Below are positions 40,694 to 49,945 of a stretch of DNA of 64,000 nucleotides, in pieces. Source of the DNA: Paenibacillus silvestris. Its GTDB lineage: Bacteria; Bacillota; Bacilli; Paenibacillales; NBRC-103111. The notes beneath the pieces are model-generated. The model saw nothing but the letters and a program-made list of their open reading frames with translations, searched no databases and was not told where the DNA came from. Both the position numbers and the translations under genes were made by a program. The stretch lies in the NCBI RefSeq assembly GCF_009882985.1, contig NZ_WTUZ01000010.1, positions 620,352 through 684,351 of the forward strand, given 5' to 3'. How positions within the stretch are numbered: the first letter of the stretch is position 1; every line of letters starts with the position of its first letter.

Positions 40694-40767
40694 TGGGCCC
40701 AGAGGGACTCGAACCCCCGACCAATCGGTTATGAGCCGACCGCTCTAACCAACTGAGCTATAGGCCC
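40694..40767 (-). tRNA. tRNA with CAU anticodon, probably tRNA-Ile2
   Basis: On the minus strand a full cloverleaf: acceptor GGGCCTA/TGGGCCC, D-stem GCTC/GAGC, anticodon stem GTCGG/CCGAT around CTCATAA, T-arm GGGGG-TTCGAGT-CCCTC. The loop CTCATAA matches tRNA-Ile2, whose CAU is converted to lysidine by TilS to read AUA, more than elongator tRNA-Met. The choice between these two is not certain. CCA is not encoded. Confidence 0.85.
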
Positions 40768-40777
40768 AAATAAAATT

Positions 40778-40854
40778 TGGTTGCGGGGGCAGGATTTGAA
40801 CCTGCGGCCTTCGGGTTATGAGCCCGACGAGCTACCGAGCTGCTCCACCCCGCG
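40778..40854 (-). tRNA. initiator tRNA-fMet (CAU)
   Basis: Minus-strand cloverleaf with acceptor CGCGGGG and 3' end CCCCGCAACCA: the unpaired C1-A72 and the GGG/CCC anticodon-stem pairs (GTCGGGCTCATAACCCGA) are initiator hallmarks. CCA is encoded, unlike in its neighbour 10 bp downstream. Both are in one small tRNA operon. Confidence 0.92.
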
Positions 40855-40944
40855 TCATGTGTGCCGCTCAACAGCGACAAAAATAAATATACACTAAGCG
40901 CGAGTGGTAAGTCAAGCGTTAATTTTTAGATAAAATGCAGGAAA

Positions 40945-41109
40945 TTACGTATTGTAACGAACGCCGAAACGTCCCTTCTTCGACTTGAAAACTTCTACTT
41001 CTTGTGGACACTCATACCCGTAAATCCACCAGTCTTCTTCCATTCTTTTCGCCAGACAGCCCGCTTGAAACTTGGAATCATATAATTTTGCCCAATATAT
41101 CCAGTTCAT
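40945..41109 (-). CDS. small aromatic-rich protein (54 residues)
   Basis: ATG 41109 follows GGAGTG and opens 54 codons rich in Trp and Tyr (MNWIYWAKLYDSKFQ, DWWIYGYECPQEVEVF) and ending in a basic KSKKGRFGVRYNT. Two Cys residues could bind metal or pair. It lies between the tRNA operon and the big export locus. The composition is protein-like and the ribosome binding site is good, so I think it real; no family recognised. Confidence 0.6.
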   Translation of the reverse strand: MNWIYWAKLYDSKFQAGCLAKRMEEDWWIYGYECPQEVEVFKSKKGRFGVRYNT

Positions 41110-41211
41110 CGCAATCACTCCGTTTTATTTGAATCGATAAACCTATCTTATCCAAAACTAGGCAGACTTATGAGTCACACCTTATGAACATCCTGACTGC
41201 GCAATAAAAAC

Positions 41212-41256
41212 AAAAAAACCACTTAGCGGTGCCTCATGCACCACCAAGCGGTTTAT
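41212..41256 (-). terminator. terminator of the RND block
   Basis: ACCGCTTGGTGGTGC pairs with GCACCGCTAAGTGGT (minus strand), followed by TTTTTTT. It ends the block 47449-41268. Confidence 0.85.
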
Positions 41257-41267
41257 CCATAAACGCA

Positions 41268-43019
41268 TTATTGTTTGAAAGATGTCAGGAAACGTTTGAC
41301 CGTTTCTCCAAATTCGTTCGTAAATGTTTCATATACTTTGACTTGAATCGGAAAGTCTAGTTGACTAGATCTTGCATTAAAGTCAATGGTGTTCGAACCA
41401 CTGTACATTCTTCCTTCACCTGATAAGTCTGTCGTCGTTTTCCCAATCGGATTACCGACATTATCAAAGAGTTCGAAGGAAAGTTTGCTGTTAAACTTAT
41501 CCACTGTCACCTGTTTATCCGTTTGGATGTCCAGATCCAATTTCAACTTGTAATCGAATGACAATGCAGCAAGATAAATAGCTGTGAGGCTCCAGTCCCT
41601 AATCGTGATCTCGTACGGGTATACGTTAAGAACTTTACTCGTCAGATCATTTGTTTGAACGGGTACTTTCGCCGTTGCGAGCAATGATTTGTACGTCGTC
41701 TCACCGCTTGCCTGCTGGCTGTAAAGGTTCATCTTCAAGCCCTCGCCTGTTTCTGAAGCAGGAAGAGAATAGGAGTAGCTGACAACATAGGAAGCCTTAG
41801 GAACAACGCTAAGAGCTGTCTCCGCCTGTCTTTTGCCTCCATAAGCATAACCGTCTTTACTTACAAGCTCGGTTTGAATCGCTGGAATAGGAATCGGACG
41901 ATCGCTGTTATTGGTTAGTTTAAATTTGGCCACTGCTGTATTGAACCCATCATCTTCATTGTTTGTGACATGCAGCTCAACGAGCGACACATCGACATTC
42001 GACGGCACAAATTTATTCGTTGAGTCGAGCTTGACTGGCGTTCCTAACGTGTAGGTTGGAGCCGGAATAACACCTTGTGTGGCTGCTCCGATAGGAAGTA
42101 AAATGTTCGCACGCCCTACACGGTAAGTTTCTTCTTGTATTTTGCCATCGCCCTGCAAGGCGAAGAAACTCTCAGGCGTCACGACATTCAAACTCGTGAA
42201 TTCTGCGTCCAAATCGGTTGGGATGACAATATGGATATACTTTTTCTCACCTGGATCAAGCACAACGGTAGCTTCCGCACGATTCCCAGAATATACCTTG
42301 CTTTCTGTTTTTCCGTCGATTCCGAAATTCGGAACTGTTAGACGTTCATTCGTTGGATTTACTACTTGAATTTGCACAACCGTCGATACGCCTTTGGCTG
42401 TGATTTCCTTATGGATATCCACAGGGATGAAACCTACAGATGACCTCAGAGATGGCAGTGTGAAAGCCTCGCCCCACTTCAGAAGTGCGGAAGATTTGGT
42501 GATCGTGCTGTCACTGCCTTTCCACACAAGCGCCGTGTCAACTGGTAGGCTCAGCAGTGTTGTCTCTTTTTTGGGATACACTTCCATATCAACATCTACA
42601 AAGCTAAGCTCGCTAAGTTCAGCATCATCACTACGTTCTACATTCGTCAGAAAACTAATCTCTTGCTGTGTCTTTGGCAGAATAGATTTTGGATTTCTAG
42701 CACTTGGTTGCAGCGTATATTCAATACCATCCGCCATACGAACGCGCAATTCAAAATCAGGCACACGCGTTATTTTATCAGTTGTATTTTTGATGCGAAT
42801 GACTGCTCCTAGCTTCGTTGTATCCGTTTCATGCTCGTTGAGAATGCTTTTAATCTCCACTTCAACTTTATCTGTCAGCGAATAGCTGGTGTTCGTACTT
42901 GTTTGAGCGAAAACTGCCGAGCTCACACCCTCCGCAGCCCATGCAGGAAAAGAAGCGGTAGTTAAAAGTGCAGCGGATAGTACAATGGTGGCAAGCGATC
43001 TCTTCATTTTCTTATTCAC
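41268..43019 (-). CDS. large secreted beta-rich protein, RND block
   Basis: A 583-residue exported protein with a signal peptide (residues 1-29, ending AWA). The rest reads as four to five beta-sandwich repeats, each with a hydrophobic strand such as AVIRIKNTTDKITRVPDFEL, or VEL-type strands with VQIQVVNPTNERLTVPNF, and a PLLSL/EKKYIHIVIPTD edge. These are DUF11/FxLYD-like or transglutaminase-like Ig folds. GTG start after GGAGGAGAAC. It is a paralogue of 47733-49913. A partner for the pump, perhaps on the outer face, is likely. Confidence 0.72.
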   Translation of the reverse strand: MNKKMKRSLATIVLSAALLTTASFPAWAAEGVSSAVFAQTSTNTSYSLTDKVEVEIKSILNEHETDTTKLGAVIRIKNTTDKITRVPDFELRVRMADGIEYTLQPSARNPKSILPKTQQEISFLTNVERSDDAELSELSFVDVDMEVYPKKETTLLSLPVDTALVWKGSDSTITKSSALLKWGEAFTLPSLRSSVGFIPVDIHKEITAKGVSTVVQIQVVNPTNERLTVPNFGIDGKTESKVYSGNRAEATVVLDPGEKKYIHIVIPTDLDAEFTSLNVVTPESFFALQGDGKIQEETYRVGRANILLPIGAATQGVIPAPTYTLGTPVKLDSTNKFVPSNVDVSLVELHVTNNEDDGFNTAVAKFKLTNNSDRPIPIPAIQTELVSKDGYAYGGKRQAETALSVVPKASYVVSYSYSLPASETGEGLKMNLYSQQASGETTYKSLLATAKVPVQTNDLTSKVLNVYPYEITIRDWSLTAIYLAALSFDYKLKLDLDIQTDKQVTVDKFNSKLSFELFDNVGNPIGKTTTDLSGEGRMYSGSNTIDFNARSSQLDFPIQVKVYETFTNEFGETVKRFLTSFKQ

Positions 43020-43043
43020 GTAGTTCTCCTCCTTGAGCCCCTG

Positions 43044-44309
43044 CTAGTTGCTCACTTTAATTTTATCTTGATCTTTGAGCTGGTGCTGTCCAGAAATTAC
43101 GAGCATCTCGCCTTCCTTAACACCAGATAACACTTCTTGATTTGTTTCATTTAAACGACCAAGTCCAACTTTGCGTTTCTGAACCGTTTCACCATTTACG
43201 ATATAAACAAAGCTGTCACCGCCTTCGCGGACGATGCTAAGACTCGGGATAACCGGTACGATTTGCTCATCATCTTTGGTAAGCTCGACTTGAGCTTTGG
43301 ATCCCGGTTTCAACTTGCCATCAGGATTCGGGACCTCTAACTCCAGATCATAAGCCTTCGATTGTCCATTGATCACATCAGATAAATACGTTACTTTAGC
43401 GCTGGCTTTGTCCGTAACGCCGGGTATGTAGAAAATAAGTTCACCTTTCCCTCGAACGAGAGCCGCCGATGCTTCAGTCAGTTGGGACTTAATTTTAATC
43501 GGATTCGTCTGCTGCACTTCACCGACGCGGCCGCCTGGCGCTAAAGTTTCACCAACTGTCACGTTAAGGTCCGTTATCACACCGGAAGTAGGCGCTTTTA
43601 CATCGAGATTACTTAGTGTTCTATCGATGCTGCGCGCGCTGACCTGTGCTGACTCTAAGCTAGTTTCCACTTGCGCAAGTGAATTCGTTTCTTGCGCAGT
43701 TTTCAGGGATCTACGTGCGCTCTCCAGATCTTTTTTCATATTCGTTAGAGCTGTTTCGGCCTGTTCTAACTGCGTTTTCGTTGCCGTACCTAGATCGTAT
43801 TCATTACGAGCCTTATTATAGGCTTTCTCAAGATCGCTAACGGCTGTCTCTAGTTTCGAAACCGCGTCTTTGGCATCTGCAATGCCATTGGATGTCTTCT
43901 GTTTGGCTTCGACAAGTCCAGCCTGAGCCCCCTTAATACTCACAGCATTCAAGTCTTTTTGAATCAAAACATCGGTCGGATCCAAGCGGAACAGCACTTC
44001 GCCTTTTTCAACTTTATCTCCGCGCTTCTTAAGAATTTCAATAACTTCCCCACCGGACTTTGCTACCACATCCAATTGGACGGAAGAAACAATGTCTCCT
44101 ACTTGCTCAACGGGATTACCAATTTTTTGTTTGGTAATTTTAGCCGTCTTCACGACCTTAACCCCTTGCTCGGCAGCGTTTGCCGGCGTTGCGCTTGGGC
44201 TTGCAGCAGGTGATGCGGAACATCCTGCGAATATCGCCGCGCTGAGCGCGACGACACCGAATAACTTGGCACTTTGCTTAATTGTAAACAACTGACGTTT
44301 CATATTCAT
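43044..44309 (-). CDS. RND efflux adaptor lipoprotein (HlyD/MFP family)
   Basis: A 421-residue membrane fusion protein. The lipobox (IFAGC) anchors it to the outer face. The order is a lipoyl-like half (VGDIVSSVQLDVVAKSGGEV, then VEKGEVLFRLD), a long coiled-coil hairpin (about residues 120-225), the second lipoyl half (VKAPTSGVITDLNVTVGETL), then beta-barrel and membrane-proximal parts. It partners the RND pump whose gene is 23 bp upstream. In Gram-positives such adaptors can reach the cell wall or other envelope proteins. Confidence 0.9.
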   Translation of the reverse strand: MNMKRQLFTIKQSAKLFGVVALSAAIFAGCSASPAASPSATPANAAEQGVKVVKTAKITKQKIGNPVEQVGDIVSSVQLDVVAKSGGEVIEILKKRGDKVEKGEVLFRLDPTDVLIQKDLNAVSIKGAQAGLVEAKQKTSNGIADAKDAVSKLETAVSDLEKAYNKARNEYDLGTATKTQLEQAETALTNMKKDLESARRSLKTAQETNSLAQVETSLESAQVSARSIDRTLSNLDVKAPTSGVITDLNVTVGETLAPGGRVGEVQQTNPIKIKSQLTEASAALVRGKGELIFYIPGVTDKASAKVTYLSDVINGQSKAYDLELEVPNPDGKLKPGSKAQVELTKDDEQIVPVIPSLSIVREGGDSFVYIVNGETVQKRKVGLGRLNETNQEVLSGVKEGEMLVISGQHQLKDQDKIKVSN

Positions 44310-44332
44310 TTTCTCCTTTTCCCCAATTCAGC

Positions 44333-47300
44333 TTATTGAAGCGCAGATGGTGCTTGCTCCGATTGTATGGATGATGATTTCCCTTTTCTATTGAACCAAC
44401 GGCGATCTTTCTTTTTAAATAAAAACTCATACATAATCGGTACAATAACAAGTGTTAACAACGTTGACGTTGTAAGGCCCCCAATAACAACGACCGCCAA
44501 TCCTTTGGAAATGATGGTTCCTTTGGATAAGCCTAATCCCAGTGGCAAGAGAGCAATAATCGTTGCACCTGCCGTCATAATGATTGGTCTTAAACGTGTA
44601 ATCCCTGCCTCAATAAGTGCGTCACGAATGGAATAGTCTTGCTCCCTAAGCTGCTGTACACGGTCTACGAGTACAATCGCGTTAGTTACAACGATACCAA
44701 TCAACATGAGGAACCCGATGAGTGAAGTAACGTTGATGGATTCGCCTGTAATCAGGAGCCCTAGAAGTCCCCCAATTGCCGCAAGTGGCAGTGAGAAAAG
44801 AATAGCTAGCGGCGCTCGCGCGTTACCAAATGCGATTACCATGACGATGTAAACAATGAAAATGGATGCAAAGATCGCGATAAACATTTGCATAAAACTT
44901 CTGTTGATATCATCTGAAACCCCTTTGACTTCACGAGAGACCCCAGACGGCAGCTCCAGCTTCGCCAATTCAGCCGTTATTTTTTGGCTTACGCCGCCTT
45001 TATCCGTGCTATCAATTTTTGCTTTCACACTTACAATTTGTTCTTCATCTTCACGACTAATGCTGTTTGGTGCGTCAATTTGCTCGATACGAGCGATTTC
45101 ATTTAACTGAATCGTTTGACCCGTTGGCGTTTTAACCAGGAATGTACCTAGTTTATCCACGGAATTTTTGTAAATCGGATTGAGCATAACTTTGGTTGCA
45201 TAAGTTACATTATTAAACTTCAAATCTCCCAGCTTTTCTTCCGCAATCCAAGAATTAACAGCTTGCAAAATTTGCGCTGAAGATAGTCCATATAAACGCG
45301 CCTTGTTCTGATCAACTGTAATCTCAACTTCGGTTTTGGAATCACTCAAACTATCTTCGATATCATTCAATTCTGGAAATTCTTTCAGCTTTTCTTTTAC
45401 CATCTGTGCGGCTTGCTGGAGATACAGCTGGTCATCACCTTTGAGCGAGTAAGAAAAGTCAGCACCTGTTGATGTTGGAGGTCCACCCGTAAACAACTGA
45501 ACGTTGACTTCCGAGCCAGGAGGCATCAATTTCAACATGTCTTCTTTGTAGGTTTTGACAGCCTCTGTCGCATCCGTGTCTGCGGTTAGTTCAAAGAACA
45601 TCATTGCTCTATACGCATACCGATCGCTGCTTTGGATATAACCTACTAGAGTCTCGATATATTTGAAAGCAGGATTGCCCAATTTATCTTTATGCTGTTT
45701 CAAATCTTTTTCAAGCTCTTTGGATTTTTCATTCATCATCTCAATGGATGTTTCGCGAGGCATTTTGATATCAATGGCACCCTGTTTAACAGCTTCACTG
45801 TTTGGCATGAAGGCCACCGCTAAATTCGGAACAGTAATAACAATAGAAAGAATAAGAGCTACACCGGCTATCAAAAGCGTTTTGATGCGGTTATTCAGAG
45901 ACCAGATGAGTGCTTTTTTATATTTCTCACCCATAGGACCAACATGATTCTCATCGTGATTGGTAAGTTTCTTGGAATTAAGCACCATTAACTTCGCCAA
46001 CATTGGGATAACAGTTAAAGCAACAATTAAGGAAGATAATAATGCTACAACCAGCGTAATTGCAAAAGGACGGAAGACTTCCCCGACAACCCCGCTTACG
46101 AAGCCGATCGGACCAAATACACCTACTGTTGTAATCGTTGAGGAAGTAATCGCACTCGATACTTGTTTAGTTGCTAACCGAATAACGGATTCGTTACGCT
46201 GTTGAGCAATTTGCAGCTGACTATAAATATTTTCAATAACAACGATACTGTCGTCAACTACCCTACCAACCGCGATCGCCATACCGCCAAGTGTCATGAT
46301 ATTCAGTGAAATTCCCAGTGGCCCCATGACTAACAACGTGACGAGAATGGATAGAGGAATGGAAACGAGTACGATCAATGTCATCCGTATATTACGAAGG
46401 AACAGTAAGATCATGACCGATGCCAGAATTGCGCCTAAACCGCCTTCTTGCACCATTCCGTGTATAGAATCTTTAATATCGTTGGCTGAATTATAAATTT
46501 TGTGGAACTTGACGCCAGGCAGTGTCTGCGTCCACTCTGTCATTAGCTTATCTGCGCTATCTGCAAATTCTACCGCATTCGCAGCTTTGGTTTTGTACAG
46601 AAGCACACCGATCGCTGGTTTATCGTCTAATCTGGCAATAAACTTGGATTCGCTAATGGCTTCAACTTTAGCAATTTGCTTAAGAAGCAGAGTATCGCCT
46701 GTTTTCGTAGTGATTTTCAAATTGTCTAAATTGTAGATGCTATCCATTTCACCTTTGACGCGAACCATCTGCTGGTTACCATTGAAATCTACTGTACCTG
46801 CTGGACTAGATACCAATGCTGCCTTAATCGCTCCAGAAACATCTGCCGGCGTTAAGCCGTAATTGTTAATCGCTGGCGCATCCATCTTAATCGTGAGCAC
46901 AGCGTCCTGGTTACCGACAGAGTCTACATGGTCGACCCCTTTAAGCCCATTTAAGCCTGGTAAAATTGTATCCTTGTACGCATTATCCAGCTCTGCTTGG
47001 TTCATACTCTCGTCGCCGTATACAGCTAAGTAGTAAACTGGTTCGGATGCGAATCCGGCTGTTAACACTTTCGGCTTCTCAGAGCCCTGCGGAAGCTTCA
47101 CATTGGAAATCAGACTCTCAACGTCCTTCTTGACGTCTTCAGGCTTCTTATCCTGATCCAGCTCCAAAATAATTTGTGAGTAATTATCCTGCGAGCTTGA
47201 GCTGAGCGTTTTTAGCCCGTCTAATCCTGCTACCGCCTTTTCGAGCGGCTTCGTAATTTCGTCTAGCACATCCTTTGGAGGCGCTACGTATGTAGTACTT

Positions 47301-47449
47301 ACAATGACGACCGGAAAAGTAATGTCTGGAAAGCTTTCTACCTTGAGCGTCGTTGTGGAATACGTCCCACCTACGACCAACAGCAGCATGAGGATGAAAA
47401 TCGCTGCTACATTTTTCATTGAAAACTCGGTTAACTTAATCATTCTCAC
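44333..47449 (-). CDS. RND family efflux transporter (AcrB/SwrC-like)
   Basis: A 1038-residue proton-driven pump with twelve membrane segments and two large external domains (about residues 35-330 and 555-860). The proton-relay aspartates are in GRVVDDSIVVIENIY near residue 398. The N-terminus MKNVAAIFILMLLLVVGG is typical. Bacillus SwrC/YerP is the nearest known type (surfactin export/resistance). The gene starts after a promoter region with TATGAC repeats and is followed by its adaptor at 23 bp. Substrate unknown. Confidence 0.95.
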   Translation of the reverse strand: MRMIKLTEFSMKNVAAIFILMLLLVVGGTYSTTTLKVESFPDITFPVVIVSTTYVAPPKDVLDEITKPLEKAVAGLDGLKTLSSSSQDNYSQIILELDQDKKPEDVKKDVESLISNVKLPQGSEKPKVLTAGFASEPVYYLAVYGDESMNQAELDNAYKDTILPGLNGLKGVDHVDSVGNQDAVLTIKMDAPAINNYGLTPADVSGAIKAALVSSPAGTVDFNGNQQMVRVKGEMDSIYNLDNLKITTKTGDTLLLKQIAKVEAISESKFIARLDDKPAIGVLLYKTKAANAVEFADSADKLMTEWTQTLPGVKFHKIYNSANDIKDSIHGMVQEGGLGAILASVMILLFLRNIRMTLIVLVSIPLSILVTLLVMGPLGISLNIMTLGGMAIAVGRVVDDSIVVIENIYSQLQIAQQRNESVIRLATKQVSSAITSSTITTVGVFGPIGFVSGVVGEVFRPFAITLVVALLSSLIVALTVIPMLAKLMVLNSKKLTNHDENHVGPMGEKYKKALIWSLNNRIKTLLIAGVALILSIVITVPNLAVAFMPNSEAVKQGAIDIKMPRETSIEMMNEKSKELEKDLKQHKDKLGNPAFKYIETLVGYIQSSDRYAYRAMMFFELTADTDATEAVKTYKEDMLKLMPPGSEVNVQLFTGGPPTSTGADFSYSLKGDDQLYLQQAAQMVKEKLKEFPELNDIEDSLSDSKTEVEITVDQNKARLYGLSSAQILQAVNSWIAEEKLGDLKFNNVTYATKVMLNPIYKNSVDKLGTFLVKTPTGQTIQLNEIARIEQIDAPNSISREDEEQIVSVKAKIDSTDKGGVSQKITAELAKLELPSGVSREVKGVSDDINRSFMQMFIAIFASIFIVYIVMVIAFGNARAPLAILFSLPLAAIGGLLGLLITGESINVTSLIGFLMLIGIVVTNAIVLVDRVQQLREQDYSIRDALIEAGITRLRPIIMTAGATIIALLPLGLGLSKGTIISKGLAVVVIGGLTTSTLLTLVIVPIMYEFLFKKKDRRWFNRKGKSSSIQSEQAPSALQ

Positions 47450-47569
47450 TTCTCCCCTATCACCAGCTTTAATACTCTGAAATGCTCACTCAACCATCAT
47501 ACTTGGAATTTCTTAACAAAACATAAAATAGTATTGAAAATTTTATGTTTTTTTTTTCGGTCTGGATTT

Positions 47570-47598
47570 ATTATATCTCGCACTATGTATAAAAACAG
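47570..47598 (-). promoter_or_regulatory. promoter of the RND block
   Basis: On the minus strand TATAAT (47575-47570) with a poor -35 (CTGTTT, 47598-47593) at 17 bp. The weak -35 fits activation from the TATGAC repeats just upstream. Confidence 0.55.
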
Positions 47599-47607
47599 GT
47601 GAGTGAA

Positions 47608-47667
47608 GTCATATTTCAGTCATATATTGGTCATAAATAGGGCAATCCAATTATGACTTCTTATGAC
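47608..47667. promoter_or_regulatory. TATGAC repeat array upstream of the RND block
   Basis: Read toward the RND gene, TATGAC occurs three times with exactly 11-bp spacing (47635, 47624, 47613 as 5' ends), the last ending 10 bp before the weak -35. Two further TATGAC words in the opposite direction (47652 and 47662) lie next to them. Direct repeats at helical spacing are typical for an OmpR/PhoB-type activator. No gene occupies 47450-47674. Confidence 0.6.
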
Positions 47668-47674
47668 TGAACGC

Positions 47675-47724
47675 AAAAAAAGGGCTGCTCATAGGTTTTT
47701 ACAGACCATTTGAGACAACCCTTG
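47675..47724 (-). terminator. terminator between the ABC block and RND block
   Basis: Minus strand AAGGGTTGTCTCA pairs with TGAGCAGCCCTT with one bulge, then TTTTTTT. It lies after the stop at 47733. Confidence 0.7.
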
Positions 47725-47732
47725 AAGTATGT

Positions 47733-49913
47733 TTAATCTGTTGTAATAAACCAATCGGCTTTCTGAGAAGCAATTAATTTTCTCTGCCCTTGGAACTCGT
47801 CGTATACACTAAGTGTATATTTCTCTAAAAATTTAGTATTAAAAATAAGTCCGGGATCCGAAATCGAAATTTTGAAATTCTCTCTTTTCCCTAGTCGAAT
47901 CTTCGTATCTTCATCGGCAGTTGAATCTCCATTGAAGACATCAAAGTCTTTAAAATCAAATTTTTTCTCAAAACGTTTAAGACCGCCACCATCCTCGAAG
48001 ACAAGGAGTAAGTTATGACCTTCGGTATTAATTTCCGTCAACTTCTCTTTTGTTAACTCGTAGTTGAATTTGAGTGTAAATACTTGATTCTCAATACTCG
48101 TCGCAATTTTATCAATACTAATGGAATAAGGGAATAAGTCCACGTTTTTAAGTGTAGTTGCCACTTTCGTATTCTCCGCTGGCAGCGAATACGAAACTGG
48201 ATTAACGTAGGAATCAGCTACTGCCTTGTCGCCTTCCGATAGCTTGCCATCCGTTACGGCTTCACCGAGGAGTAAGCTCATATTCTCCGTAGAAAAACCT
48301 TTCGGCACAGGCGCCCAGACGTTAAGCAGCGCTTTTCCTGATGGTGAAACTTTGTTCTTCACTTCCGCAACAGAAGCAGGGAATACTGTACCGTCTGGCG
48401 ACCGGAAATTCGCGACAAGCTTGGATGCGTTCGTGAATCTTTTCTCTAAATTTGTCACTTCAACCATTGCTGAGTACATGATACTCGTTTTGTCCTCATA
48501 GGTCGATACGTTCCTAATCGCATATTTCGCTTTACGCCCAACGTCTGTCGACGAATAGGTTTCGCCCAGTCCAACGGTAGGAACTGCTTGAAGCTCAGCT
48601 TGTGTCGAGAACTCCAGCACGTCAGTTGCTGCAGTACTCGTAGTACCCGTAGTGTCTGTACCCGTAGCTGGTGCCTCTCCCTCGTTCTCTTGGAGTACAA
48701 GCTTCACGTGAGAGAATTCATACGTATACGGTAATTTGCCAGCTAGCTGCAGATTAATGCTTGTACCTGCACCAAGCCCAATCACTTTAGCCGTCTGGAT
48801 AAGCTTCGCATCGATTTTGACCGCATCGTCCAGCAGGAAGTAACCAGACAACTTCGGAATTGGAAGCGACTCATCTCCCTTATTGCTAAGAACTAAATCG
48901 GCTGTCAATAAATCTTGATCCTCCCAAGGTAGGCGATGAAGGCCGCCAAGCTGAGCTGTGTAAACGCCCGACTTATTGGTGAAAGAATACTCCTTGCCAA
49001 TGGATCCGCCTTCCTGAGAACTTACTGCTGGTAGTTGAAAATTAGCTACAGCTACATTAAGTTTCAAATCCGCAATCGTGTCCGCAACAGCCAGCTGCCA
49101 AGCATCCGCGGTTACCGCTACTGGAATGGAACCGGAGAGTTGAATTTCCTTGCTCTCTTTGGGATTAATTTTCAAATCTTTCAGACCTTTGGCTTCCAAG
49201 GGATACAGGAGACCATCCTGTGTCCTTATTGAGAATAAGTAAGCTGGAATAGTCACAGCATGACTACCTGCATTCTCTAGCGTCAAGTAGACAGTGGGAA
49301 CATGGTATTTTTCATTTTTGTTGCTAATGAACTTTTTAATAGACGCATGTACTTCAACGCCGCCAACTGAAATAGTGCCTGTACCATCAGAAGGAATGAC
49401 ATCTGTATAATTATCCGGTACGGCTACCTCACCAAGCACCCGTTCGAAATTCGTTTGGCTGAAATCCCACTTGATGAATTGCACAACGAGGTCCTGCAGG
49501 TTCGTACTTGGATTCACCGTCGCATAGAACGTTAAATCGGTTGTAGAACCGGGGGCTACCCGGTTCTTATCTTTATCAGCAGGCAGCAAGCGCGCTGAGT
49601 ATTGATTGCCAGATTTACTCTTTAACCTAGCCCAGTAATCAATAAATTGCAGTTCACTGCTGCCTTCGTTATGAATGGTAATCGTGAAAGTCGCGATTTT
49701 TCCACTTTGATCAGGTAAGACATGAATTTGTTTTAATTCAAAATAACTGTTATTGGTAATCGGCACCTTACCTATCGCCATCGTTATCGCGGTTGGATTG
49801 CTATCTGCCCAAACGGGCGTCATAGCACCAAATGCCATCGTAGCAGACAAAGCAATAGTAGCCGCATATTTATAACCGAACTTGATCCTCATGTTGTGTT
49901 TTGCCTCCTTCAT
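47733..49913 (-). CDS. large secreted beta-rich protein, ABC block
   Basis: A 726-residue exported protein, signal peptide residues 1-36 (ending VWA). It is made of repeated Ig-like units such as KIATFTITIHNEGSSELQFI, VYLTLENAGSHAVTIPAYLF and AKYAIRNVSTYEDKTSI, and a C-terminal unit with NVDLFPYSISIDKI that is matched by NVYPYEITIRDW in 41268-43019. A Thr-rich linker (GTDTTGTTSTAATD) is near residue 425. It is the last gene of the first block. Probably an extracellular partner of the pump. Confidence 0.72.
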   Translation of the reverse strand: MKEAKHNMRIKFGYKYAATIALSATMAFGAMTPVWADSNPTAITMAIGKVPITNNSYFELKQIHVLPDQSGKIATFTITIHNEGSSELQFIDYWARLKSKSGNQYSARLLPADKDKNRVAPGSTTDLTFYATVNPSTNLQDLVVQFIKWDFSQTNFERVLGEVAVPDNYTDVIPSDGTGTISVGGVEVHASIKKFISNKNEKYHVPTVYLTLENAGSHAVTIPAYLFSIRTQDGLLYPLEAKGLKDLKINPKESKEIQLSGSIPVAVTADAWQLAVADTIADLKLNVAVANFQLPAVSSQEGGSIGKEYSFTNKSGVYTAQLGGLHRLPWEDQDLLTADLVLSNKGDESLPIPKLSGYFLLDDAVKIDAKLIQTAKVIGLGAGTSINLQLAGKLPYTYEFSHVKLVLQENEGEAPATGTDTTGTTSTAATDVLEFSTQAELQAVPTVGLGETYSSTDVGRKAKYAIRNVSTYEDKTSIMYSAMVEVTNLEKRFTNASKLVANFRSPDGTVFPASVAEVKNKVSPSGKALLNVWAPVPKGFSTENMSLLLGEAVTDGKLSEGDKAVADSYVNPVSYSLPAENTKVATTLKNVDLFPYSISIDKIATSIENQVFTLKFNYELTKEKLTEINTEGHNLLLVFEDGGGLKRFEKKFDFKDFDVFNGDSTADEDTKIRLGKRENFKISISDPGLIFNTKFLEKYTLSVYDEFQGQRKLIASQKADWFITTD

Positions 49914-49945
49914 GGATTGTAAATATCATCATAGAGTTGAGCTTT

